NCBI RefSeq assembly: GCF_000424545.1
Contig: NZ_AUKC01000018.1
Coordinates: 1-64,000 of the forward strand
Reading direction: 5' to 3'
DNA length: 64,000 nt
Source: Butyrivibrio sp. NC3005
GTDB lineage: Bacteria > Bacillota > Clostridia > Lachnospirales > Lachnospiraceae
Within the stretch, counting starts at the first letter, position 1, and each line of letters begins with the position of its first letter. The translations under genes were made by a program, and so were the position numbers. Below, one piece after another: positions 16,420 to 25,108 of the stretch. Below the pieces are notes generated by a model. That model ran no database searches. It was not told the DNA's origin and worked only from the letters and a program-made list of their open reading frames with translations.

Positions 16420-16448
16420 TTGACCAACTACCTTTATATTTGTACGAT
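16420..16448 (+). promoter_or_regulatory. Promoter of the AI-2E family permease gene
   Basis: TTGACC (16420-16425), a 17-bp spacer and TACGAT (16443-16448). It supports a transcript beginning after the upstream in-frame TTG at 16440, hence a start at 16509. Confidence 0.55.
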
Positions 16449-16508
16449 TTAATTATGCGCTGTGTATTGCAACAGCATTTTAAATCTCGCAATATAAAGG
16501 AGTTGGGT

Positions 16509-17699
16509 ATGTTTTTTGACAAAAAATGGAAGAACCAGAATTGGTTTCAGTACGCAGTTGCGTTGTGCATTGCGATTCTTTTCTACACTATAATAAACAA
16601 TATAGATGGTATACAAGATTGTTTTAGTGTCTTATATGGATTTATTTCACCGGTTGTTCTTGGTGTAATAATTGCATATCTGCTTAATCCCGTCATGTCT
16701 TTTTATGAACGGACAATTTTTTCTAGATTAAAACAGCAGTCATTTAGAAGAAGTTTTTCATTAATACTTACGGTTATTACTTTTTTGCTGTTTTTTTCTG
16801 TGCTTCTTATAGCACTGATTCCTCAGATAGTATCGAGTCTGACTACTCTTTTTGCAAATGTGGATGAATACTCGAATACGCTTCAGATGCTTTTAGAAAA
16901 ATTAAAAGAAACTGCTGCTAAGTTTAAGCTTGATATTAGTTCATTTACAGCTTTTAGTGATAATTTTCTTAGTACTTTTAAGTCAAGTATACCTAATGGC
17001 TTTAACAGCATTGTTAATACTTCGGTGAATATCGGTTCAGGAATACTTAATGCTGTTATTTCATTTATTCTTGCTATTTATTTTTTGGCAGATAAAGAGC
17101 ATTTAATTGGTGGATGGTCTAATTTGTTAGGTCTTTTGGTATCTGACAAGCATAAAAGAGACTGGGTTGATTTTTGGACTAGATGCAATACTATTCTTCT
17201 TAGATATATTGGTGGAGACCTGCTGGATGCACTTATTGTTGGAGTAGTTAACTGGATATTCATGCTTGCTTTCGGAATGCCATATGCAGTGCTTATTTCT
17301 CTTATAGTGGGAGTTACAAATCTTGCTCCTACTTTTGGTCCTATTGTGGGAGCTGTGATTGGCGGATTTATTCTTGTGCTTGTTAATCCATGGTCTGCAC
17401 TTTGGTTTCTTATTTTTACCATTGTTCTTCAGACATGTGATGGATATATTATTAAGCCTAAGCTCTTTGGAAATACTCTTGGAATCGCGTCTGTATGGAT
17501 TTTAGTATCTATAATCGTATTTGGAAGAGTTTTTGGAATTGTGGGTGTGCTTCTTGCAATTCCGTTCGCAGCTATTATAGACTTTATATATAGGGAATTC
17601 TTTCTTGTCTGGCTTAAAAGAAAAAAAGATGTTGGCGAATTTGATGATAATGAAGATGATATAGCTAAAGATGAGAATGTAAATAAAAAAAATTCATAA
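16509..17699 (+). CDS. AI-2E family transporter (PerM/TqsA-like membrane protein)
   Basis: Integral membrane protein of about 396 residues with seven to eight hydrophobic helices. It has the two-block topology of the family: three helices, a soluble loop of about 70 residues (coiled, about 125-180), then the conserved glycine-rich C-terminal helices around GVTNLAPTFGPIVGAVIGG and the DGYIIKPKLFGNTLGI motif. The name comes from autoinducer-2 export by TqsA, but members also act as sodium/proton antiporters or have unknown substrates, so the substrate is not assigned. AAAGGAG (16496-16502) fixes ATG 16509. The C-terminal tail is acidic and cytoplasmic. Confidence 0.88.
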   Translation: MFFDKKWKNQNWFQYAVALCIAILFYTIINNIDGIQDCFSVLYGFISPVVLGVIIAYLLNPVMSFYERTIFSRLKQQSFRRSFSLILTVITFLLFFSVLLIALIPQIVSSLTTLFANVDEYSNTLQMLLEKLKETAAKFKLDISSFTAFSDNFLSTFKSSIPNGFNSIVNTSVNIGSGILNAVISFILAIYFLADKEHLIGGWSNLLGLLVSDKHKRDWVDFWTRCNTILLRYIGGDLLDALIVGVVNWIFMLAFGMPYAVLISLIVGVTNLAPTFGPIVGAVIGGFILVLVNPWSALWFLIFTIVLQTCDGYIIKPKLFGNTLGIASVWILVSIIVFGRVFGIVGVLLAIPFAAIIDFIYREFFLVWLKRKKDVGEFDDNEDDIAKDENVNKKNS

Positions 17700-17778
17700 A
17701 GTTTTTGGCAGCATTGTGTTTTTTTGTTGATTTTGTAAGAACCTAAACTAAACAGCCATATATCTTGTGGGAGGGATT

Positions 17779-19593
17779 ATGGAAAAAAGAAGTTCTTTAA
17801 GATTTAAAAATGTCTTTTCTTTGTTAATGTATTTTTTGAAGGGCAGCAAACATTTGTTTGCTGCCACAGTTGTGTTTTCATGCATGACATCTTTTATAGA
17901 TCTTATTAATCCAAGGTTTATAGGTTTTGCAGTGGATGTTATTTTAGGTAACGATATTGGTAAATATCGTTTTACGTCCTTACTGCTAAAAAACGATACT
18001 GGTGCTGATTTTCTCAAGAAACATATGTATATTGTGGCGCTTTGCGTGCTCGCATTTTCTGTGTTAGGAGGGTTTTGCAGATATCTTGTAAGACTTTTTA
18101 ATACCATGGGAGCAGAGAAGTTAGTTAAAAGAATGAGAGATAGCCTTTCTGATCATATCATGCATCTTCCATATGCGTGGTATGGAACAGTGCAGACAGG
18201 TGACATTATTCAGCGATGTACATCAGATGTAGAAACTATTAAAATGTTTGTTTCTGAACAGCTTGTAAATTTTTTTAGGATAGTTATGCTTATGATTCTC
18301 GCGCTTAGTTTTATGGCGGGAATTTCAGTAAAACTGACACTTATTTCTGGTGCATTTATTCCTGTTATTGTGCTATATTCTGTATTTTTTCATGGAAAAA
18401 TAGGGGATGCATTTGAACATGTTGATATTCAGGAGGGAAAGTTATCTGCTATTGTTCAGGAAAATCTAACAGGTGTTCGAGTGGTTAGAGCTTTTGGTAG
18501 AGAATCCTACGAAAAAGACCGTTTTGATAAACAAAACGAGTATTATACGAATATGTGGATTAGAATGCTCAAACTTTTATCTGCATTTTGGGCATCAAAT
18601 GATCTTATTTCGGGATTGCAGATTTTCTTTGTTGTTATTTTTGGAGCAATATTCTGTGTGCATGGTCAGATGAGTGCAGGTCAGTATGTATCATTTATAG
18701 CATATAATGCTATTTTGACTTGGCCGGTTAGAATGCTAGGAAGAGTAATTACTGAAATGAGTAGGGCCGGAATATCAGGTAACAGAATTTTGGAGATTAT
18801 GAATACACAGGTTGAACATGATATAGAATCTCCAAAGAGACCGCCGTTGGATAAAGATATATTATTTGAACATGTATCATTTTCTTATGACAATGAAAAT
18901 GATATTTTGTCCGATGTTTCTTTTGAAGTGAAAGCGGGTAGTTGTGTAGGAATCCTGGGATCTACAGGTTCTGGCAAATCTACTTTGATGTATCTTCTAG
19001 ACAGGCTCTATAACCTTCCAAAAGAAAATGGAAAAATCACAATTGGCGGTGTTGATATTTTGGATATAGAAGCTGAGTACTTAAGAGAAAACATAGGAAT
19101 TGTACTTCAGGAGCCATATCTTTTTTCTAGAACACTTGCCGATAATATTGCAATTACTCAAAATGAGTTGAAGATGGATAATATTTATCATACTGCGCAT
19201 ACTGCTTTTCTCGATGAAGCTGTAGAGAAGTTTACTAAGGGGTACGATACCTTTGTAGGTGAGAGGGGAGTAACTTTGTCTGGGGGTCAAAAGCAGCGAG
19301 TTGCAATCGCTCAAACTCTTATGAAAAATGCTAAGATACTAATCTTCGATGATTCATTATCTGCCGTTGATGCTAATACTGATGCAAAAATAAGAGAGGC
19401 TTTGAATAAAGAAATGAAAGGTACAACAGTATTCTTGATTGCACATAGGATTACAACTCTTATGAATGCAGATAATATCCTTGTTATGCAAAATGGTCGG
19501 ATAAAAGAAAGTGGTACTCATGAAATTCTCCTTGAAAAAGGCGGCATTTATAAAAAAATTTATGATTTACAGACACAGGGAATGGAGGAATGA
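17779..19593 (+). CDS. ABC exporter half-transporter, degenerate-site subunit
   Basis: TMD-NBD fusion of 604 residues: six membrane helices (about 1-320) and an ATPase domain (about 350-595). Walker A is GSTGSGKST (Lys near 399), the ABC signature is a canonical LSGGQ (near 500), and Walker B reads IFDDS with Asp525 where the catalytic glutamate belongs. This is the usual pattern of the non-catalytic subunit in heterodimeric multidrug exporters of the BmrCD/LmrCD/TM287-288 type. Translation starts at ATG 17779 with GGGAGG just before it. Six bp separate it from the partner gene. Substrate unknown; drugs, lipids or peptides are possible. Confidence 0.93.
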   Translation: MEKRSSLRFKNVFSLLMYFLKGSKHLFAATVVFSCMTSFIDLINPRFIGFAVDVILGNDIGKYRFTSLLLKNDTGADFLKKHMYIVALCVLAFSVLGGFCRYLVRLFNTMGAEKLVKRMRDSLSDHIMHLPYAWYGTVQTGDIIQRCTSDVETIKMFVSEQLVNFFRIVMLMILALSFMAGISVKLTLISGAFIPVIVLYSVFFHGKIGDAFEHVDIQEGKLSAIVQENLTGVRVVRAFGRESYEKDRFDKQNEYYTNMWIRMLKLLSAFWASNDLISGLQIFFVVIFGAIFCVHGQMSAGQYVSFIAYNAILTWPVRMLGRVITEMSRAGISGNRILEIMNTQVEHDIESPKRPPLDKDILFEHVSFSYDNENDILSDVSFEVKAGSCVGILGSTGSGKSTLMYLLDRLYNLPKENGKITIGGVDILDIEAEYLRENIGIVLQEPYLFSRTLADNIAITQNELKMDNIYHTAHTAFLDEAVEKFTKGYDTFVGERGVTLSGGQKQRVAIAQTLMKNAKILIFDDSLSAVDANTDAKIREALNKEMKGTTVFLIAHRITTLMNADNILVMQNGRIKESGTHEILLEKGGIYKKIYDLQTQGMEE

Positions 19594-19599
19594 TTAAAG

Positions 19600-21399
19600 A
19601 TGGGCAATAAAGAGAATAATGTAAAACTTCCTCTATTTGGCATACCTGCGCTTATGCCTTATATTAAACCTTATGGTAAAACGATTATTGTTATGATAAT
19701 GCTTGGAACATTTTCGAGTATTATTGATTCGTTTTACCCTCTTTTTCACAAGTATGCATTGAACAATTTTGTTGGAAAGAGAAAACTTGATTACATTGCA
19801 TTTTTCTGTGTGCTGTATGTCATTATTTTGATAATTCAATCTATTGATAATTACATTACAACTTATTTTTGTTCAAAAGTAGAAATGAAAATGGACAGAG
19901 ATTTGAGAAATGCCGGATTTTATCACCTTCAGACATTGTCATTTTCTTATTTTAATCAGAACAATGTCGGGTATATTCACTCACGAGTTATGAGTGATAC
20001 AGGAAAAATAGGAGAACTTGTAAGCTGGCGACTTATGGATTTTGTATGGAATTTTTCTTACATTATCTCTATCCTTGTTGTTATGCTTTTTATGAGCGTA
20101 AGGTTATCGCTTGTGATTTTTGCTTTGATACCTGTTGCAGTTGTGTGTATCGTCTTTTTTCAAAAAAAGCTTGTTGCCTTAGGAAGACAAATTAGAGAAA
20201 TAAATTCACGTATTTCTGGTAACTTTAACGAGAATATTACGGGTGCTCGAAGCGTTAAAACTCTTGTAATTGAAAAAAGAGTCCAGAATGATTTTGAAAA
20301 AGAAACCGAGAATATGCGCAGAGAATCTATTAAAAACGGACATTACTCTGCGCTTTTTACAGCGCTTATTACACTTATGAGTTCGATTGCGCTTTCTCTT
20401 GTTTTGTGGCAAGGTGGAAAGCTTACAACAAAGCATATTATTGAGATAGGCACATTATCAGTATTCATGTCCTATGCACTTGGAATGATGGAACCAATTC
20501 AGAACGTGGTTAACACCATTTCTGCACTTATTTCTATTCAAGTTAATATTGAAAGATTTACCAAGCTTATGAATACTGAATCAGATGTTAAGGATTCTAA
20601 GGAAATAATCGAAAAATATGGTGATACCTTTAATCCTAAGATGGAAAATTGGGAAGAACTTCATGGAAAAGTGGAATTTAAAGATGTTTCCTTTAAATAT
20701 CCTGATGGTGATGAATATGTTCTTGAACATTTTAATCTTGTAGTGCCTCAAGGCTCTACAGTGGCTATTGTCGGAGAAACAGGTGCCGGAAAATCCACCT
20801 TGGTAAATCTTGTATGCAGATTTTTTGAACCGACAGTAGGAAAAGTGTTGATTGACGACAAGGATGCAAGAGAAAGAAGCTTATTGTGGCTTCATAGAGG
20901 AATTGGATATGTTCTTCAGTCACCACATCTTTTTTCTGGAACTGTACGTGACAATCTTCGTTATGGAAAGCCTGATGCAAGCGAGGAAGAAATATGGAAA
21001 GCACTAAAAATGGTTGCTGCTGACAAAATCGTAAAACGAATGGAAAAAGGACTTTCAGGTGAAGTAGGAGAAGGCGGAGATATGCTTTCTACAGGAGAAA
21101 AACAGCTTTTATCCTTTGCCAGAGCAATACTTGCGGATCCAAAGATTCTTGTCTTGGATGAAGCAACAAGTTCTATTGATTCTGTAACAGAGAAAGCTAT
21201 TCAGAATGCAATAAAGGTTGTTACTAAAGGTAGAACTACATTTATGATAGCACATAGACTTTCAACTGTTGTGGATGCGGATGTTATCTTGGCAGTGTGT
21301 GATGGAAAGATAATTGAAAGAGGCAATCATCACGAACTTATGAAGAAAAAAGGATATTATCACGAGTTATATACAAGACAGTTTAGCGAGGATATTTAA
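19600..21399 (+). CDS. ABC exporter half-transporter, catalytic-site subunit
   Basis: Second TMD-NBD protein (599 residues) and partner of the preceding subunit. It has six membrane helices in the first 330 residues and an ATPase domain from about 365. Walker A GETGAGKST (Lys398) and Walker B LDEATS with catalytic Glu521 are intact, but the signature is LSTGE (496-500) instead of LSGGQ. Because signature and Walker motifs pair across the dimer, the canonical ATP site uses this Walker B with the first protein's LSGGQ, and the degenerate site uses the first protein's Asp525 with this LSTGE. The two genes therefore encode one obligate heterodimer. No terminator was seen directly after it. Confidence 0.93.
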   Translation: MGNKENNVKLPLFGIPALMPYIKPYGKTIIVMIMLGTFSSIIDSFYPLFHKYALNNFVGKRKLDYIAFFCVLYVIILIIQSIDNYITTYFCSKVEMKMDRDLRNAGFYHLQTLSFSYFNQNNVGYIHSRVMSDTGKIGELVSWRLMDFVWNFSYIISILVVMLFMSVRLSLVIFALIPVAVVCIVFFQKKLVALGRQIREINSRISGNFNENITGARSVKTLVIEKRVQNDFEKETENMRRESIKNGHYSALFTALITLMSSIALSLVLWQGGKLTTKHIIEIGTLSVFMSYALGMMEPIQNVVNTISALISIQVNIERFTKLMNTESDVKDSKEIIEKYGDTFNPKMENWEELHGKVEFKDVSFKYPDGDEYVLEHFNLVVPQGSTVAIVGETGAGKSTLVNLVCRFFEPTVGKVLIDDKDARERSLLWLHRGIGYVLQSPHLFSGTVRDNLRYGKPDASEEEIWKALKMVAADKIVKRMEKGLSGEVGEGGDMLSTGEKQLLSFARAILADPKILVLDEATSSIDSVTEKAIQNAIKVVTKGRTTFMIAHRLSTVVDADVILAVCDGKIIERGNHHELMKKKGYYHELYTRQFSEDI

Positions 21400-21434
21400 A
21401 AACTTTAGATTTTTGTCACCTGAAGAATTTTTTG

Positions 21435-21463
21435 TTGGCTAATTTGAATATTTGGTGTAATAT
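21435..21463 (+). promoter_or_regulatory. Probable promoter for the FIST-GGDEF gene
   Basis: TTGGCT (21435-21440), a 17-bp spacer and TAATAT (21458-21463). Both boxes are partial matches. Confidence 0.4.
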
Positions 21464-21533
21464 GTAATTTGTGAAAATTGTGTGAAAATTTTTAGTGAAG
21501 ATTTTCACAGATAAAAAGGAGCAAATACAGATC

Positions 21534-22325
21534 ATGAAGCAGTATATGTATACTCTGGTAACAGAAGAAGATCTGGAACGGATTGCGGATGACATTTATG
21601 GACAGGACTTGTTTGGAGGAGCTTCTAGTGTCCTGATTACGATTTTTTCAACGAAAGATAGAGCTGGTTTATTGGACCATGTGCTAAGCTTTTTTGAAGA
21701 GCGTTTTCCTGAAGTGTCTAGTAGTGGATGTTTTGTTTCAACTGGAAAGTTACAGGAAGATATTCCAGGAGAAGATACTACGATTACAATTTCCGTTTTG
21801 GATAATGTATCGATTGATGCAATAATTTGTCCAGAGGTTTTGGAGAAGCACCAGCCATCACGAGATCCTTTGACAGGCGTTTATACTAGAACTGAAATTG
21901 AGAGAATTTTGGATGAAGTGCTTAGCCAGTCAGATATCTGTTCACCAGCAATTTTACTGGCAGATATCGATCATCTTGATCAAATAAATGTTACTTTGGG
22001 ACATGATGCGGGAGATTATGTAACTCAGAAAGTAGCTGATATTCTTATGCAGAGTCTTAGAATCGCTGATCATATTGGACGTTGGGAGTCTGAGAAATTT
22101 ATGATAGTTTTGCAGCATGTTGATAAAAACAGCATGATGGATGTTACAAACCGTCTTAGAAAACTTGTTGAAGAGGCGGATTTTGCTGATGTTGGTAAAA
22201 TAACGATTTCTTTTGGATGTACACTTATAAATTCAGGAGAAGAGAAATCTGTAGCTTATTCCAGAGCGAATCAGGCATTGGAGAATGCAAAAGAAAATGG
22301 AAGAAATTGTGTTGAGTGTCTTTAA
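21534..22325 (+). CDS. FIST-like sensor fused to a degenerate GGDEF domain
   Basis: A 263-residue soluble protein. The first about 105 residues (VLITIFSTKDRAGLL, then a FPEVSSSGC turn) resemble the N-terminal part of FIST sensor domains, which are thought to bind small ligands. The second half is a GGDEF fold: DPLTGVYTR start, ADIDHLDQINVTLGHDAGD for metal and substrate, and ITISFGCT. The signature loop reads Glu185-Ser-Glu-Lys-Phe189 instead of GGDEF/GGEEF, so synthesis of cyclic di-GMP is unlikely; it may act as a receptor or scaffold. I prefer ATG 21534 (GGAG at 21518-21521) over GTG 21495. It is a stand-alone gene between transporters. Confidence 0.75.
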   Translation: MKQYMYTLVTEEDLERIADDIYGQDLFGGASSVLITIFSTKDRAGLLDHVLSFFEERFPEVSSSGCFVSTGKLQEDIPGEDTTITISVLDNVSIDAIICPEVLEKHQPSRDPLTGVYTRTEIERILDEVLSQSDICSPAILLADIDHLDQINVTLGHDAGDYVTQKVADILMQSLRIADHIGRWESEKFMIVLQHVDKNSMMDVTNRLRKLVEEADFADVGKITISFGCTLINSGEEKSVAYSRANQALENAKENGRNCVECL

Positions 22326-22326
22326 T

Positions 22327-22350
22327 AAGTTATCTGTAAAATAACTTTTT
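22327..22350 (+). terminator. Short intrinsic terminator
   Basis: A 7-bp stem (AAGTTAT with ATAACTT), a 7-nt loop and five T residues. It follows the GGDEF-like gene immediately and precedes the permease. Confidence 0.55.
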
Positions 22351-22371
22351 AAGGTTGTCGAGGAGGACAAA

Positions 22372-23736
22372 ATGTTAGAGAAAATGTTTCATTTGAAAGA
22401 ACACAATACGAATGTTCGTACTGAGGTTCTTGCGGGTGTTACGACATTCCTGGCGATGGCGTACATTCTTGCTGTTAATCCATCTATTTTAGGTAATGTA
22501 ATGGATGCAAACGGCGTATTTTTGGCAACAGCGATTGCTTCAGCGATTGCCACCACTATTATGGCTTTATGGGCTAACTATCCGATAGCACTTTCAGCAG
22601 GGCTTGGACTTAATGCCTATTTTGCTTTTACAGTTTGTCTTCAGGAACTTGCTGATGTAGAAAATGCATTTGAGATTTGTCTTACAGCTGTACTTCTTGA
22701 AGGTCTTATTTTTATTGCTATATCTGTTTTCAAAGTAAGAGAGCAGATTATAAATGGCATTCCACACAATCTTAAGAGTGGAATTTCAGCGGGTATTGGT
22801 CTTTTTGTAGCATTTATAGGTCTTCAGGGAGCTGGAATTGTTGTAAACAGTGATTCAACATTAGTTGACCTTGGTGATTTTGCTTCGCCTCAGGTTGCAC
22901 TTGCTTTAGTGGGATTTTTAATTATTGTTATCCTGTCATATTACAAGATTCCAGGTGCTGTTCTTATAGGTATTATTGGAACTTGGATTTTGGGAATGAT
23001 AGCACAGACAACTGGATGGTATGTTGTTGATGATGCTCATGCAAGCCTTTTCCCGGATTTTTCTCAGGGACTTGTGAATTTTGCAGGACTTAAAAAGACT
23101 GCATTCCATTTTAACTTTGGATGGGTTTCACATAATGTTGTTCAGTTTATTGCTATTGTATTCAGCTTTCTTTTTGTGGATTTGTTCGATACTGTTGGTA
23201 CAGTAGTTGGTGTTGCTGACAAGGCTGGACTTCTTGACAAAGATGGAAAACTTCCTAGAGTTGGTAAAGTGTTTATGGCAGATGCTGTTGGTACAACAGT
23301 TGGTGCTTGTCTTGGTACATCTACAATTACAAGCTTTGTAGAGTCAAGTGCAGGTGTTGCGGCAGGCGGACGTACAGGTCTTACAGCTCTTACAACAGCT
23401 GGAATGTTTGTTCTTTCTTTGTTCCTGTCACCAATTTTTTTGGCTATTCCTGGATTCGCAACAGCTCCAGCTCTTATTTATGTTGGAATGCTTATGATTA
23501 CTTCGGTTAAGAAAATCGAGTTCGATGGAGATGTGGCTGATAGCGCAGGAGCATACATGGCAATACTTATGATGCCTCTTACATACTCTATCGCAAATGG
23601 AATTATGTTTGGTATTATTACATGGGTTGTTGTAAAAGTATTTGAGAAAAAAGCTAAAGATATATCTCCTATTATGTGGGTGATTTTTGGCTTGTTTGTT
23701 TTAAGAATACTTACACTTGTAACTAATTTTAGATAA
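22372..23736 (+). CDS. AzgA/PbuG-type purine nucleobase permease (NCS2 superfamily)
   Basis: Membrane transporter of 454 residues with about 12-14 helices. It probably imports hypoxanthine, guanine or adenine by proton symport. The AzgA-branch marks are the N-terminal TEVLAGVTTFLAMAYILAVNP, the SAGLGLNAYFAF segment, the LFDTVGTVVGVADKAGLLD loop and the TSTITSFVESSAGVAAGGRTGL motif. No purine riboswitch precedes it; only 46 bp separate it from the upstream gene, and most of that is a terminator and the GAGGAGG ribosome site. The exact nucleobase cannot be set from sequence. A 13-bp hairpin follows the gene. Confidence 0.93.
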   Translation: MLEKMFHLKEHNTNVRTEVLAGVTTFLAMAYILAVNPSILGNVMDANGVFLATAIASAIATTIMALWANYPIALSAGLGLNAYFAFTVCLQELADVENAFEICLTAVLLEGLIFIAISVFKVREQIINGIPHNLKSGISAGIGLFVAFIGLQGAGIVVNSDSTLVDLGDFASPQVALALVGFLIIVILSYYKIPGAVLIGIIGTWILGMIAQTTGWYVVDDAHASLFPDFSQGLVNFAGLKKTAFHFNFGWVSHNVVQFIAIVFSFLFVDLFDTVGTVVGVADKAGLLDKDGKLPRVGKVFMADAVGTTVGACLGTSTITSFVESSAGVAAGGRTGLTALTTAGMFVLSLFLSPIFLAIPGFATAPALIYVGMLMITSVKKIEFDGDVADSAGAYMAILMMPLTYSIANGIMFGIITWVVVKVFEKKAKDISPIMWVIFGLFVLRILTLVTNFR

Positions 23737-23759
23737 TTGTTTTTGTACTTTATATCTTA

Positions 23760-23790
23760 CATGAACCTCGCAGTTATTGCGAGGTTCATG
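23760..23790. terminator. Perfect 13-bp hairpin after the purine permease
   Basis: CATGAACCTCGCA (23760-23772), loop GTTAT, TGCGAGGTTCATG (23778-23790). There is no T-run, so it is at best a weak terminator or an RNA-stabilising end. The core CTCGCAGT..TGCGAG also occurs in the hairpin at 2501-2523. Confidence 0.5.
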
Positions 23791-23830
23791 CTGTGTTGTA
23801 CACAAGAATTTTTTAAGAGGAATTAATAAA

Positions 23831-24895
23831 ATGAAATTTTTAAAGATTAAAAAGATTTTACCTGCATCACTTATTGCACTTTGTCTTTGTGGTCAGGGAA
23901 GTGTATTGGCAAATGCTAGTATAGTTAATAACTACAGTGTATGTTATGCTGCAGAATTTGATTACAGAGCTGTTTTTGATTCGACATATTATGCACAGAG
24001 ATATCCAGATGTAGCAGCCATTTATGGAACTGAGCCAGAGGCTTTATATTCCCATTTCGTTAATGCTGGTATGGCAGAAGTTAGACAGCCAAGTGCAGCT
24101 TTTAATGTCCAAATCTATATGTCCAACTATGAAGATTTGCAGTCAATTTTTGGAAGTGATATTGCTGCATATTATAAACACTATATTTCATCTGGAAAAA
24201 ATGAATCAAGAGTAGGTGACCACCTTCTTCCTGGTAAAAAACTTAAAGATTTTTCAGAGTTATCAGCAGTCAGTGTACCTGCAAAAGATAACCAGATTCA
24301 GGAAAAGACATATGATTTTATAACTCCATCATCAACGTTAGTTGTTGTAAATCACTCACATGGAATTGATACAAAATATGTTCCAAGTGTAGCAAGCGTT
24401 GGAAATGGTCAGCTTATGAGAGAAGATGTGGCGCCTATAGTACTTAAGATGATAAGTGATGCTAGAAAGCAAGGGGTAGGTATTTCTGTAGTATCGGGTT
24501 ATAGAAGTGCTTCTAGACAGACTATGCTCTATAATCGTAAGGTAAACTATTACAAGTCGCTTGGATGCAATGATGAGGATGCCAGAAGAAAAGCTGCTAC
24601 AGTTGTTAATCCGCCAGGATATTCTGAACATCAGACAGGTCTTTGCATGGATATAACAGATACTTCTTACAGAGGACTTACTACCAGCCAGGAGCGAACA
24701 AAAGGATATCAGTGGATTTTAGCTCATTGCGCAGAATATGGATTTATTCTTCGTTATCCTGTTGGAAAAGAAAATGTCACAGAAGTTATATATGAGCCAT
24801 GGCATTTTAGATATGTTGGTAAGGAAGCAGCAATAGAGATTATGCAAAGAGGTATTACTCTTGAGGAATATGCTGCTGAGAGAGGACTTAAGTAA
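23831..24895 (+). CDS. Secreted D-Ala-D-Ala carboxypeptidase, VanY/M15B type, with surface repeats
   Basis: Exported zinc peptidase of 354 residues that trims the terminal D-alanine of peptidoglycan stem peptides. A signal peptide covers about residues 1-30. Residues about 40-130 carry two copies of a motif with YYxxYPDV/YG and HFVNxGMxExRQ features that is common in Lachnospiraceae surface proteins. The catalytic part (about 190-345) has the zinc ligands His267 and Asp274 (SEHQTGLCMDI) and His325 (EPWHFRYVG), plus the VSGYRS motif. ATG 23831 with AAGAGGA upstream is chosen over the in-frame TTG at 23777, which lies inside the hairpin. Targeting by the repeats is inference. Confidence 0.9.
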   Translation: MKFLKIKKILPASLIALCLCGQGSVLANASIVNNYSVCYAAEFDYRAVFDSTYYAQRYPDVAAIYGTEPEALYSHFVNAGMAEVRQPSAAFNVQIYMSNYEDLQSIFGSDIAAYYKHYISSGKNESRVGDHLLPGKKLKDFSELSAVSVPAKDNQIQEKTYDFITPSSTLVVVNHSHGIDTKYVPSVASVGNGQLMREDVAPIVLKMISDARKQGVGISVVSGYRSASRQTMLYNRKVNYYKSLGCNDEDARRKAATVVNPPGYSEHQTGLCMDITDTSYRGLTTSQERTKGYQWILAHCAEYGFILRYPVGKENVTEVIYEPWHFRYVGKEAAIEIMQRGITLEEYAAERGLK

Positions 24896-24921
24896 ATTAA
24901 CAAAAAAATCGCGTTGTATTA

Positions 24922-24973
24922 AAGCAAAATCGTGCCTTCGACGAAACAAAATAATAGTAAAAAGGATTATATA
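24922..24973 (+). repeat. Dispersed intergenic repeat B, copy 2
   Basis: Ungapped counterpart of 2802-2853. It lies in the 213-bp gap between the carboxypeptidase and the polysaccharide deacetylase, in the same orientation relative to the downstream gene as copy 1. The large hairpin upstream of copy 1 is not present here. Confidence 0.6.
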
Positions 24974-25078
24974 TAACGAAAATCTAAAGCTTATTGTTTC
25001 TTGTGCAAAAATATGATTAAAGTTATAAAAGATTCTTTGTAAAAATCGAAACTCCGTCTTTTTATGAGCCATAAAATG

Positions 25079-25087
25079 TGATATACT
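25079..25087 (+). promoter_or_regulatory. Extended -10 promoter of the deacetylase gene
   Basis: TG (25079-25080), one base, then TATACT (25082-25087): an extended -10 element with a poor -35. The leader would be only about 15 nt, which still contains the GGGGGA ribosome site. Confidence 0.5.
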
Positions 25088-25108
25088 GTCAATGGATGGG
25101 GGAATTTT

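Noticed and set aside
22326-22371. Purine riboswitch before the nucleobase permease
   Set aside because: The gap is 46 bp and holds a terminator hairpin and the ribosome site; there is no room for the aptamer.
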